Assembly (NCBI GenBank): GCA_017991675.1
Contig: JAGOQB010000007.1
Location: 1-64,000, forward strand
DNA: 64,000 nucleotides
DNA from: Phenylobacterium sp.
GTDB taxonomy: Bacteria > Pseudomonadota > Alphaproteobacteria > Caulobacterales > Caulobacteraceae
Direction: 5' to 3'
The translations under genes were made by a program, and so were the position numbers. Below the pieces are notes generated by a model that was not told where the DNA came from, ran no database searches, and saw nothing but the letters and a program-made list of their open reading frames with translations. Positions 48,163-55,173 of this stretch are shown here, one piece after another; the stretch's first letter is position 1, and the number at the start of each line of letters is the position of its first letter.

Positions 48163-48367
48163 GTGACCTAAGGCCCTCCGCGGCGTTGTCTTCCGCCGGC
48201 ATCCTCGCCAGCTTTTCTTCGATGGCTTCGGTTATCCAGGTGTTGCGCGAGATCGCGCCAGGCCGCGCAGCGCGGGCGGCGTCGATCGCCTCGAAGGTAT
48301 CAGCGCTGAGCCGCAGATTGATGCGATCGAGTGAGCGGACATTGGTGGGTTTCGAATCGGGAAGCAT
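48155..48367 (-). CDS. Ribbon-helix-helix (CopG/Arc-like) protein heading the restriction operon
   Basis: The 70-residue product fits the RHH fold: strand RINLRLS, helix ADTFEAIDAARAARPG, then the turn and second helix ISRNTWITEAIEEKLARM. ATG at 48367 is chosen over one at 48415, because three 8-bp near-repeats (TGGCGCCA) lie directly upstream at one-turn spacing, as expected of an RHH operator rather than coding sequence. It is likely an autoregulator that takes the place of a C protein in this restriction system. This is inference from position and fold. Confidence 0.68.
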   Translation of the reverse strand: MLPDSKPTNVRSLDRINLRLSADTFEAIDAARAARPGAISRNTWITEAIEEKLARMPAEDNAAEGLRSHA

Positions 48368-48396
48368 GGCGCCAGGGTGGCGCCACAACGGCGCCC
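48367..48396. promoter_or_regulatory. Triple TGGCGCCA array: RHH operator or self-recognition site
   Basis: TGGCGCCA at 48367-48374 and 48378-48385 and CGGCGCCC at 48389-48396 have centres 11 bp apart, one helical turn. This is how RHH repressors such as MetJ and Arc relatives stack on DNA. It lies immediately upstream of the chosen start of the RHH gene. The core GGCGCC is also a plausible restriction recognition sequence, so promoter methylation is a second possibility. Confidence 0.6.
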
Positions 48397-48451
48397 CGTC
48401 GAGAAGAGTTTCCATTTTGTTCTTGGGGCCTAATCTTCAAACTGGGAGCCA

Positions 48452-49030
48452 ATGGCGAGCCGCGCAATCAGCATTACGATCAAGCGTGAACTGAGCCTCG
48501 ATGACCTTGCCGCGCCGCCTGACGCCGCGGAGATCGAGGCCGCGCATGAGGATCGCTACCTCGACGGCAACCAGGCCTTCGTAGACCTGGGCGGCATGAG
48601 CTGGGCCAACCTCTCCGAGACGCTTGAGATCGAACGCCGGATTCTAGACCGTCTGGAGCGCGCTCCGGATCTCGATGAGGAGGAAGAAGCGGTCATCGAG
48701 GAGCTGGATGCGGAGTTTGGGGCCGACGCGCTTTGGGGTCTCGACCCGGGCGTGGCTTCGGCCACGATCGCCCTGTCGGCGCTTGGGGCCACCCCAGTTG
48801 CAAGCTGCAATGGCGGGGTCCTGGGCGGCCAGCACAAGGAAGCCTATCCGCTTGTGGCCTTTTACATGCCCACCGGGATCGCGGCCCGCGTTCATGAGTT
48901 AGCGACGGCGGCGCAAGCCGGCCTGATCGTCGATGACTCGGGCAGGGCCCAAATCTACGGCGGATCCTATCGCGAACTGCTGCGATTTGCTGAACTGACG
49001 TTGGAAGTGGGCGGCCTCGAAGCCGTGTAG
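48452..49030 (+). CDS. Unknown protein divergent from the restriction operon
   Basis: The 192-residue protein is acidic (EIEAAHEDRYLD, PDLDEEEEAVIEELDAEFG). Its C-terminal half has ALWGLDPGVASATIALSALGATPVASCNGGVLGG, then AYPLVAFYMPTGIAARVHEL and YGGSYRELLRFAEL. The central SCNGG resembles a cysteine-containing turn but no family is recognised. It diverges from the RHH gene across an 84-nt gap that contains the triple repeat. A DNA mimic, an immunity factor or a member of the defence set are all possible. Confidence 0.6.
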   Translation: MASRAISITIKRELSLDDLAAPPDAAEIEAAHEDRYLDGNQAFVDLGGMSWANLSETLEIERRILDRLERAPDLDEEEEAVIEELDAEFGADALWGLDPGVASATIALSALGATPVASCNGGVLGGQHKEAYPLVAFYMPTGIAARVHELATAAQAGLIVDDSGRAQIYGGSYRELLRFAELTLEVGGLEAV

Positions 49031-49134
49031 GCGCAGACCTTCTGGCCGCGATCCTATCGCGCATCCCAGCTCTTGCGCGATGACTTTCCCGATCCCCGAC
49101 GGGGCGGTGATCGGGACAGCACCAGCCTACGGTT

Positions 49135-49350
49135 TCAGCCGACCTCGGTGACGAGGCCCGCGCCGACCGTCCGGCCCCCTTCGCGGATGGCGAAGCGGAC
49201 GCCGGCTTCGATGCCCACGGGCTTCATCAGCTCGAAGGCGATCTCGGCGCGGTCGCCCGGCTGGACGCTCGCGTCGCCGGCGATCTGAATGACGCCGGTC
49301 ACGTCGCTCACGCCGAAGAACAGCTGCGGGCTGACGAAACCGCCGGCGAG
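49135..49350 (-). pseudogene. tuf: Stranded 3' fragment of an elongation factor Tu gene
   Basis: On the minus strand the frame reads SPQLFFGVSDVTGVIQI, then GDASVQPGDRAEIAFELMKP, then GIEAGVRFAIREGGRTVGAG and LVTEVG with TGA at 49135-49137. This is domain 3 and the C-terminus of EF-Tu (the FAIREGGRTVGAG end is diagnostic). Upstream, in about the first 10 codons, homology fades, and no start or GTPase domain exists. It is a remnant brought in by recombination. The nearest full tuf is outside the window. Confidence 0.85.
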
Positions 49351-49369
49351 TCTCGTCGCTATGCGCGCT

Positions 49370-49620
49370 ACCTGCCGTTTTGGGCGTAGCGCCTTTAAAG
49401 CGCTAAGCCGAATTCGCGAACGAAATTACGCCGAACCGTTGTTGCGTAAGGGATCGCCATTTAATCGCAAATCGAATTGCCCACCGAATTCGGCATAAAA
49501 GCGCTAACCGAATTCGGTTCGTGCGGCTCTTAAAACGCTCACCAAAACAGCCACATCGCATTTAATCCCAAAATGGCATCGGACTATGTCTCGCTGCCAT
49601 GAACCTCGGTGCTTGGCGTC
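49370..49620. repeat. AT-rich tract with repeated CCGAATTCGG palindromes
   Basis: The GC content falls clearly here against the background. AAAGCGCTAAGCCGAATTCG (49397-49416) is repeated as AAAGCGCTAACCGAATTCGG (49498-49517), and CCGAATTCGG occurs also at 49484-49493. No ORF of value lies here. The array of palindromes in a low-GC block could be an integration, replication or regulatory site of the island, or decayed foreign DNA. Confidence 0.5.
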
Positions 49621-49971
49621 GCCTAGGCGATATTCCGGTTCATTTCTCCGATCGTTGCTGGGACGGGTCTCGACGAGCCGAGCCGACCAGCGAAGCTATC
49701 TAAGCTGTGGCGAACGTCCCGTGCCTGGACGTTGACGCACCAGGCGACGCTCGCCACATAGGCGTCGTCGCGCACGATCGACCGGCGCTTGTCTCGCCTG
49801 ATCAACGGACCCGTCGGCGACACTCTGTGCGACCGCCCAGAACGTGCGGCAGCGGCCTCGGAAACCGCCAGGTCCCTTCCTGGGATGTCGCCGTTCTGGC
49901 TTTCCCCTGTCATGGGCGCTTCGCCCTCTGGCGTTCGGGGGGGAGGCTTGATAAATGGGTCGCCCTCACCC

Positions 49972-50056
49972 GCGGGCGTGGTGAAACTGGTAGACGCGCT
50001 GGATTCAAAATCCAGTTCCGCAAGGAGTGTCGGTTCGAGCCCGACCGCCCGCACCA
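49972..50056 (+). tRNA. tRNA-Leu (anticodon CAA)
   Basis: The acceptor stem GCGGGCG pairs fully with CGCCCGC, with discriminator A and a genomic CCA end (50054-50056). The D loop contains AACTGGTAGA. The anticodon stem CTGGA/TCCAG encloses TTCAAAA, giving CAA. The long variable arm (TTCCGCAAGGAGT) is that of class II leucine tRNAs. The T arm is GTCGG-TTCGAGC-CCGAC. The 5' half and its upstream 27 nt are duplicated at 41860-41926, which marks this as the integration target. Confidence 0.95.
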
Positions 50057-50317
50057 CCTTCTCATAAGCATTCAGAGCATCGTGATGCTCTATTGGTTAG
50101 GGGAAGGCCTTCCCCTGCGCCCGAGCCAAAGATGTCTCGGCCTGCCCCTTCGAGCGGGGGAGTCCCGCAACGCCCCAGAGAAGTTCGGAGAGCGGCCGGC
50201 GGTCGCGCTCGGTCCCGCAGCTACGCTGCTCCTACGGGCGCGCCGTTTCGCGCGGCTTTGGCCGCCGCGGGCCGCTCGACGGCGCGTCCCGCCGCGCATG
50301 CGCGGCTCCTTGCAGCC
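50057..50317. other. Gap between tRNA-Leu and merR-like gene
   Basis: A hairpin AGAGCAT-CGTG-ATGCTCT (50074-50091, perfect 7-bp stem) follows the tRNA at 18 nt, without a U-run; it may help to end or process the tRNA transcript. From about 50200 the sequence is a GC-rich string of short palindromes (GGCGCGCC, CGCGCATGCGCG). No gene is supported. Confidence 0.4.
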
Positions 50318-50761
50318 TCACATGGGGATTTTAGTGTCAAGGCAGTCCCGCGACGGCCCATGTTCCGCATAGAGGGATTGGATCAGCGGACAGCCGGGGT
50401 CCTGCCCAGCGTCGCAGGCCCGCACGGAGTCAGCCAGAACCCGCTCCATACGCCTAAGGTCGGCGATCCGCGCTCGGACATCCGTCAGGTGCGATGCGGC
50501 GAGGGTTCTCACCTCGGCGCAGGAGGCTTGCCCACCACCGGCCAAGCCCAGCAGGGCGCGAACCTCATCCAGCGTAAAGCCTAGCTCACGGGCTCGCCGG
50601 ACGAAGCCCAGCCGGCCAACGTGTTCACCGTCATAGCTGCGGTAGCGGCCGCGTCGCGGTGGGGGCGGCATCAGGCCGATCCGCTCGTAGTAGCGGATCG
50701 TCTCGATGTTGCAGCCCGTGCGGCGTGAGAGTTCGCCGATCTGAATCGCCTGTTCAGCCAT
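50318..50761 (-). CDS. MerR-family metal-responsive regulator (mercury-type)
   Basis: The 147-residue protein has the MerR winged helix AIQIGELSRRTGCNIETIRYYERIGLMPPPPR and a long dimer helix. Metal-site cysteines are in GQASCAEVRTL and in the ACDAGQDPGCPLIQSLYAEH loop, whose C-x8-C followed by PLI-SL matches the mercury-binding loop of MerR. ATG at 50761 is chosen as it begins the family sequence. It diverges from a MerT-like gene with a MerR-type 19-bp-spaced promoter between them. Confidence 0.83.
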   Translation of the reverse strand: MAEQAIQIGELSRRTGCNIETIRYYERIGLMPPPPRRGRYRSYDGEHVGRLGFVRRARELGFTLDEVRALLGLAGGGQASCAEVRTLAASHLTDVRARIADLRRMERVLADSVRACDAGQDPGCPLIQSLYAEHGPSRDCLDTKIPM

Positions 50762-50784
50762 GGAGCGCAGCTTTCGATTAGGGC

Positions 50785-50815
50785 TTGAGTCTGTAGTCAC
50801 TACAGATGGCATGAT
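50785..50815 (+). promoter_or_regulatory. MerR-type promoter with 19-bp spacer
   Basis: The -35 TTGAGT (50785-50790) and -10 CATGAT (50810-50815) are 19 bp apart, the over-long spacer typical of MerR-activated promoters. The dyad TCTGTAG-TCA-CTACAGA (50790-50806) lies between them, the normal place for the MerR dimer. Confidence 0.75.
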
Positions 50816-50843
50816 GGTTCCTGTTGGACCAGGAGACGATCCC

Positions 50844-51254
50844 ATGACGGCGAGCAGCGGGATTCAAGCCCGACGAGATGGACAGGGTCGGACGCCCGCC
50901 GAGACGGCTCTGAGCTGGACGGCGGTCGCCGCCGGGGCCGGCGCAGTCTTCGCCTGGGCTGCATGTTGCGTCCTGCCGATGTCGCTCGCGCTGGCGGGGC
51001 TAGGCCTGGGGGGCATGAGCCTGATCGCGGAGCAGCGCAGTTGGATCACCTTCGCCGCGTTGGCGGTGATCGGCGTGGGCTGGACCCTTACCTGGCGGCG
51101 GGCTCGGCGGTGCCGGGTCGACAGCGCCTGCGCTGCGCCGTCGCGGCTCGGGATCGGCCTGCTCGGCGCGGCCACCGTGCTGGTGCTCCTCGCCTTGATC
51201 TGGCAGCCAATCATCGAGCCCTGGGCTCTGACGCTGATCAGGAGCGCCCGGTGA
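50844..51254 (+). CDS. MerT-like mercuric ion transporter
   Basis: The 136-residue membrane protein has hydrophobic helices. The first contains the vicinal cysteines AWAACCVLPMSLALAGLGLGG, which in MerT receive Hg(II); two further helices follow (TFAALAVIGVGWTL, GIGLLGAATVLVLLALIW). RCRVDSACAAP between them carries a second cysteine pair. ATG at 50844 follows AGGAGA. It is the first gene after the MerR-type promoter, with a TGATG overlap to the next gene. No merP or merA follows. Confidence 0.75.
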   Translation: MTASSGIQARRDGQGRTPAETALSWTAVAAGAGAVFAWAACCVLPMSLALAGLGLGGMSLIAEQRSWITFAALAVIGVGWTLTWRRARRCRVDSACAAPSRLGIGLLGAATVLVLLALIWQPIIEPWALTLIRSAR

Positions 51255-51478
51255 TGGACGCCGTGCAGATCCTGGCGCGCTCCACGCTCACCTGTCCGCA
51301 CTGCGGCCATAAGGCGACAGAGACCATGCCGACCGATGCCTGCCAATATTTCTACGACTGCCAGGGCTGCGGCGCCGTCCTCAAGCCCAAGGCAGGCGAC
51401 TGCTGCGTCTACTGTTCCTACGGCGACGTGCCATGTCCGCCGATCCAGGAGGACGGCGGCAAGGCATGCTGTGGCTGA
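51254..51478 (+). CDS. Cysteine-rich GDCCVYCSYG protein of the mer-like operon
   Basis: The 74-residue protein has two CxxC pairs in the N-terminal part (LTCPHCGHK; CQGCGAVL), the GDCCVYCSYGDVPCPPIQ motif, and a C-terminal CC. This zinc-ribbon-like family is common next to merT genes in proteobacteria and is proposed to bind or transfer metal. ATG at 51254 overlaps the MerT stop by one base. The function is known only by association. Confidence 0.75.
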   Translation: MDAVQILARSTLTCPHCGHKATETMPTDACQYFYDCQGCGAVLKPKAGDCCVYCSYGDVPCPPIQEDGGKACCG

Positions 51479-51743
51479 CAGGCGCCGCGGCGCTAGTTTG
51501 GCATCGACATTTGGAATCCAAGTCCAAGCCCGGTCCACGACCTGGCCGCTACCGCGCCAGATCAACCTCACATTCGGTCGCCACGTCACCGCGGCTGCAC
51601 CCATATCCCGCATTCGCAGGTGTCGGGCTCAGAGGACGAGACCATTCTTCATTCCGGCTGATTAGGCCATGGCTGCAATCGGTTCGTCCGCCTGGATCCG
51701 TCAGGGTCGACTAGCCCTGCGGATTTCGTCGAGAGCGTCGTCT
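51479..51743. other. Non-coding stretch between mer-like operon and IS110 transposase stop
   Basis: No gene is supported in these 265 nt. It probably contains the downstream end of the IS110-family element. IS1111-type relatives carry their guide RNA on this side of the transposase. No terminal repeat could be fixed by eye. Confidence 0.35.
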
Positions 51744-52904
51744 CTAGGCCTGTTGCACGACAGCTCCCTCGATGACGACGCCCTGCGTCACGTACTTCCA
51801 GAACGCCACCAGAAGCTTGCGCGCCAGCGCCACGATCGCGGACTTGCGCATGCGCCCGCCGTTGCGCTGAACGCGGTCTAGGAACCAGACGCTTAGCGCC
51901 GAGCCTGGCTGGTGCCGCGGCCACAGCCAGGCGACCTGGATCATCGTGGTCCGCAGTCGGGGATTGCCCGCTTTCGATACACCCTGTTCGTGGTCGATCG
52001 ACCCGCTCTTCCAAGGGGTTGGGGCTAGCCCTGCGTAAGCTGCGAGCTGCCTTCTGTTGTCGAAGCGCCGATACAGCGCCTCCGACCAGAGTACGGCGGC
52101 GAACTCCGGCCCGATGCCCTTCAACCGGGCAAGCATTGTCGCCGGCGTCGGCGCCTCTGAACTCGCTGGCTCGACGAGCGCGTCGCGCTCCGCCTCCACC
52201 GCCTTCAGCTGGGCCAGCAAGATCTCGAGCCGGTCGAGTTCGCGTCTGATCTGGGTTTTAAGGCGGGCCGGCATCGGTCGGCCATCGCCGGTCGTCAGTT
52301 CCTCCAGCCGGGTCCGGCGGTTCCGGCGCAGGGGATCGTAGTCGAAGATTCCCTGGGCGCAGAGCAGGCCCTTGATCCGATTGGTGTGCTCGATCCGCTC
52401 GATCACCAACGTCTTGCGCTCGCGGCAGAGACGGCGGCGGTCTTCTTCTTCTGGCGTCGGCGCCCGCACCATTGAGCAGACGCGCGGCTCGCCACGCTTG
52501 TAGGCCATCAGCGTTCGGACCAACGTCTCGCCGTCGATCCGGTCGGTCTTGGCCCGCCGCCGCCGGCGGGAGGTCAGGATCGAGGCGGCATCGACCACGT
52601 GGCTCTCGATCCCTTCGTCCTCCAGCACGCGGTGGATCCAGAAGCCGTCCAGCCCGGCCTCCTGGATGGCGATGATCGGAAAGCTGCGGCCCAGCCGCGC
52701 GCTGGCCTTCTCGTTGAGCTGGGCGAACCGCCCCAGCAGTCCCGCGAGGTCGCCGGCCGGCACGACGTGCTTGGACAGCTTCTCCCCAGCGCCCGGCGAC
52801 AGGGACGTGATCAGCCAGGTCGATCGGCTGAGTTCGAGAGATACGAAGATCGCGCCGAGATCGGTGCGGATGGCGCTGTGCTCGGGCGGGGAGTGATCGT
52901 GCAT
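51744..52904 (-). CDS. IS110-family transposase
   Basis: The 386-residue DEDD recombinase has an N-terminal RuvC-like domain, with first acidic residue in FVSLELSRSTWLIT and the pair in RRAKTDRIDGETLVRTL, and a middle coiled coil. The C-terminal Transposase_20 region is RLKGIGPEFAAVLWSEALYRRF, then AAYAGLAPTPWKSGSIDHEQGVSKAGNPRLRTTM, with the conserved serine in KSGS. The frame is full length. ATG at 52904 is chosen because the longer frame is an extension into non-coding DNA. It lies between the mer-like module and the ParB-like gene, so it has inserted into the conjugative element. Confidence 0.88.
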   Translation of the reverse strand: MHDHSPPEHSAIRTDLGAIFVSLELSRSTWLITSLSPGAGEKLSKHVVPAGDLAGLLGRFAQLNEKASARLGRSFPIIAIQEAGLDGFWIHRVLEDEGIESHVVDAASILTSRRRRRAKTDRIDGETLVRTLMAYKRGEPRVCSMVRAPTPEEEDRRRLCRERKTLVIERIEHTNRIKGLLCAQGIFDYDPLRRNRRTRLEELTTGDGRPMPARLKTQIRRELDRLEILLAQLKAVEAERDALVEPASSEAPTPATMLARLKGIGPEFAAVLWSEALYRRFDNRRQLAAYAGLAPTPWKSGSIDHEQGVSKAGNPRLRTTMIQVAWLWPRHQPGSALSVWFLDRVQRNGGRMRKSAIVALARKLLVAFWKYVTQGVVIEGAVVQQA

Positions 52905-53173
52905 GGGTCGGGCTCCAAAGGGGTGAGGGTTCGGCGACCTCACTCTGCTGGAGCCAGAGCGGAGCGCACTACCCGCCCCATGGGATCTTCCTTGTTCGCG
53001 GCGAGCCAGCTCGCCGCCGTGCTTAGGGCTCCGCCCTCGGCGCGCTGCGGGGCGCCTTCCGCCCAGCTTCGGTTCGCGCTGGCCAAGACCGGCGGCTGCA
53101 TCGGCATGCCCCTGCAGCCGGGTCCCCGCGAAGGCGCCCGCTCCGCTTGCACACCCGGTCTCGCCGACGGGCA
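52905..53173. other. Upstream flank of the IS110 element
   Basis: This stretch has no supported gene. It is where an IS110-group left end and guide RNA would lie. The DNA is GC-rich and contains several short inverted segments (GGCGAGCCAGCTCGCC at about 53000-53015). The element boundary is not visible. Confidence 0.35.
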
Positions 53174-53206
53174 GGGCTGCGAGGCGCGCCCTGCGCCTCG
53201 CAGCCC
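53174..53206 (+). promoter_or_regulatory. Perfect 14-bp hairpin in the leader of the ParB-like gene
   Basis: GGGCTGCGAGGCGC (53174-53187) and GCGCCTCGCAGCCC (53193-53206) pair over 14 bp with loop GCCCT. It ends 8 nt before the AAAAGGAGG ribosome site and 20 nt before ATG, so it may control translation or stabilise the mRNA. It has no U-run. Confidence 0.6.
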
Positions 53207-53226
53207 AACCCCAAAAGGAGGTCGTC

Positions 53227-55173
53227 ATGACCACGAACGGCGAGATCGTCACTGGGACCGAGATCGAAATCCCCCTCAACAAGCTCAAGAAGTCGCCGCG
53301 CAACGCGCGCAAGGTTCCGCACAGCGACGCAGCCATCGAAGCGCTGGCGGCGAGCATCGGCGCCAAGAAGCTCCTTCAGAAGCCGGTGGTGGAGCCCGAA
53401 CGCGACGACGCCGGTGGCCTCACCGGGTTCTGGCTCGTGACCATCGGGGAGGGGCGGCGGCTGGCGCTGCGGATGCTGGCCGCGCGGGGTCAAATCAAGA
53501 AGGCGCATTTGGTCCCGTGCGTGATCGATACGGAGTTCGATCCGCAAGAGATCAGCCTAGACGAAAACGTCACACGCTCGGCCATGCATCCAGCCGACCA
53601 GTTCGACGCGTTCCGCGATCTAAACGAACGGCTCGGCTGGGGCGCCGAGGAGATCGGGGGGCGGTTCGGGGTGTCGGCCCACGTTGTTCGCCAACGCCTG
53701 CGGCTCGCCACAGTCAGTCCCAGGCTGATGGGCGTCTATCGCGAAGGCGGCCTGACCCTCGATCAGCTCATGGCGTTCGCCGTGAGCGAAGATCACGAGC
53801 GCCAGGAACAGGTCTATGAGGCTCTATCCTACAACCGTTCGGCCAGCTTCATCCGGCAGGCGATGACGGAAGCCAAGGTGCGGGCCGAGGACCGGCGCGC
53901 GGTCTTTGTCGGCGTCGAGGCCTATGCCGAGGCAGGCGGCATGGTGCTCCGCGACCTCTTCACCGAGGACGGCGGCGGCTGGCTGGAGGACGTGGCGCTG
54001 CTCGACCGGCTGGTGGCCGAGAAGCTGGCCGCGCAGGCCCAGGCGCTACGGGATGCGGAAGGTTGGAAATGGGCCGAGGCGCATCTCGACTACCCTTCCG
54101 GCCACGGCCTCGCGCGTGTCTATCCGGTTCAGATCGAGCGCGGCGCCGACGATACCGAGAAGATCGCCGCGATTAGCGCTGAGTACGACGCGCTCACCGA
54201 GCAGTGGGCGGCGGTGGAGGACCTGCCGCAGGAGGTCGAGGCGCGGCTCGCCGAGATCGACGCCGAGCTGGACGCCTTCGGTGATGGCTATGCCTACCTC
54301 CCGGGCGACGTGGCGCGCGGCGGGGTGTTCGTCGTACTGGCCTGGGATGGATCGGTCCGGATCGAGCGCGGCTTCATCCGTCCCGAGGACATGGCCCCCG
54401 AGCCCGAAGTCGAGGCTGGGGAGGACGCCGTGTCGCCAGAGCGCGAGGGCGACGGCGGCGCCCAGGCGGAGGACGATGAGGACGGCGGCGCTCCGCTCTC
54501 CGACCGGCTGGTCGCCGAGCTGACGGCCTATCGGAGCGCCAGCCTGCGCGACGCCTTGGCCGAAAGCCCCGAGACGGCCTTGCTCTGCGTGGTGCACGCC
54601 CTGGTGCTGCACACCTTCTGCGGCGCAGGTACGGCCAGCTGCCTCGACATCCGAAGTGCGTCCCGCGCGCTGGCCAGCGAGGTGCAGGGCGTCGAGGACA
54701 GCCCCGCCGGACGCCGTATCAGCGAGCGGCATGACGCCTGGGCGCGGCAGGTTCCCGATCAGCCAGCCCTCGTCTGGGCCTTCGTGACCGACCTCGACAC
54801 CGACAGCCGCATGGCGCTCCTGGCCCACTGCGTGGGCCTCTCCCTCGACGCCGTGCAGGGTTGGCAGCGCCGTAGCTTGGCGCTGGCCCATGCGGATGCT
54901 CTGGCGGGACGGCTGGCGCTCGACATGCGCGGCGACTGGCAGGCCGACGCCCGCAGCTATCTCGGGCGCGTGACCAAGGCGCGGATACTCGACGCCGTGG
55001 CAGAGGCCGTGGGCGCCGAAGCCGCTGAGCGCCTTGCGGGCCTCAAGAAGGCGCAGATGGTGGAGGCGGCCGAAGGCTTGCTGGCAGGGACCGGTTGGCT
55101 GCCTCGCCACTTGCGCACCGAGGACGCCGCCGCCCACGACGGGCCAGACCAGGAGGCTGCGATAGCGGCCTAG
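53227..55173 (+). CDS. ParB/Srx-domain partition-like protein of an integrative element
   Basis: The 648-residue protein has a ParB/sulfiredoxin-type N-terminal domain at about 15-110: IPLNKLKKSPRNARKV, IEALAASIGAKKLLQKPVV, and GEGRRLALRMLAARG. ISLDENVTRSAMHPADQFDAF is the ParB box II. A helix-turn-helix follows (IGGRFGVSAHVVRQRLRLA, about 140-165), then a long low-complexity acidic region (GEDAVSPEREGDGG) and a helical C-terminus. It is typical of large ParB-like proteins on alphaproteobacterial integrative elements. A role in element maintenance or gene regulation is inferred. Confidence 0.85.
   Translation: MTTNGEIVTGTEIEIPLNKLKKSPRNARKVPHSDAAIEALAASIGAKKLLQKPVVEPERDDAGGLTGFWLVTIGEGRRLALRMLAARGQIKKAHLVPCVIDTEFDPQEISLDENVTRSAMHPADQFDAFRDLNERLGWGAEEIGGRFGVSAHVVRQRLRLATVSPRLMGVYREGGLTLDQLMAFAVSEDHERQEQVYEALSYNRSASFIRQAMTEAKVRAEDRRAVFVGVEAYAEAGGMVLRDLFTEDGGGWLEDVALLDRLVAEKLAAQAQALRDAEGWKWAEAHLDYPSGHGLARVYPVQIERGADDTEKIAAISAEYDALTEQWAAVEDLPQEVEARLAEIDAELDAFGDGYAYLPGDVARGGVFVVLAWDGSVRIERGFIRPEDMAPEPEVEAGEDAVSPEREGDGGAQAEDDEDGGAPLSDRLVAELTAYRSASLRDALAESPETALLCVVHALVLHTFCGAGTASCLDIRSASRALASEVQGVEDSPAGRRISERHDAWARQVPDQPALVWAFVTDLDTDSRMALLAHCVGLSLDAVQGWQRRSLALAHADALAGRLALDMRGDWQADARSYLGRVTKARILDAVAEAVGAEAAERLAGLKKAQMVEAAEGLLAGTGWLPRHLRTEDAAAHDGPDQEAAIAA

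Larger units (their letters stand above)
41927..50010. mobile_element. Integrated restriction-modification island in tRNA-Leu(CAA)
   Basis: The proposed element runs from the break in the anticodon loop of the left tRNA fragment to the same point in the intact tRNA at 49972. It carries a tyrosine integrase at its left end, pointing inward, and an 8.1-kb cargo: an unknown nuclease-like protein, a five-gene restriction-modification operon, an unknown divergent gene, an EF-Tu fragment and AT-rich repeats. The right tRNA would be restored by a 5' half carried on the element. The boundaries rest on the duplicated segment. Confidence 0.65.

Noticed and set aside
49397-49517. CRISPR array
   Set aside because: Only two to three short units with unequal spacing, and the units are palindromes of 10-20 nt. 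No cas gene is near. No CRISPR is seen elsewhere in the window.
49623-50057. 144-residue minus-strand frame overlapping the tRNA-Leu
   Set aside because: It reads through the whole tRNA gene on the other strand, and part of its product is the translated antisense tRNA.
50074-50091. Rho-independent terminator of the tRNA
   Set aside because: The 7-bp stem is perfect, but the following bases are ATTGGTTAG, not a U-run, so it is listed only as a hairpin.
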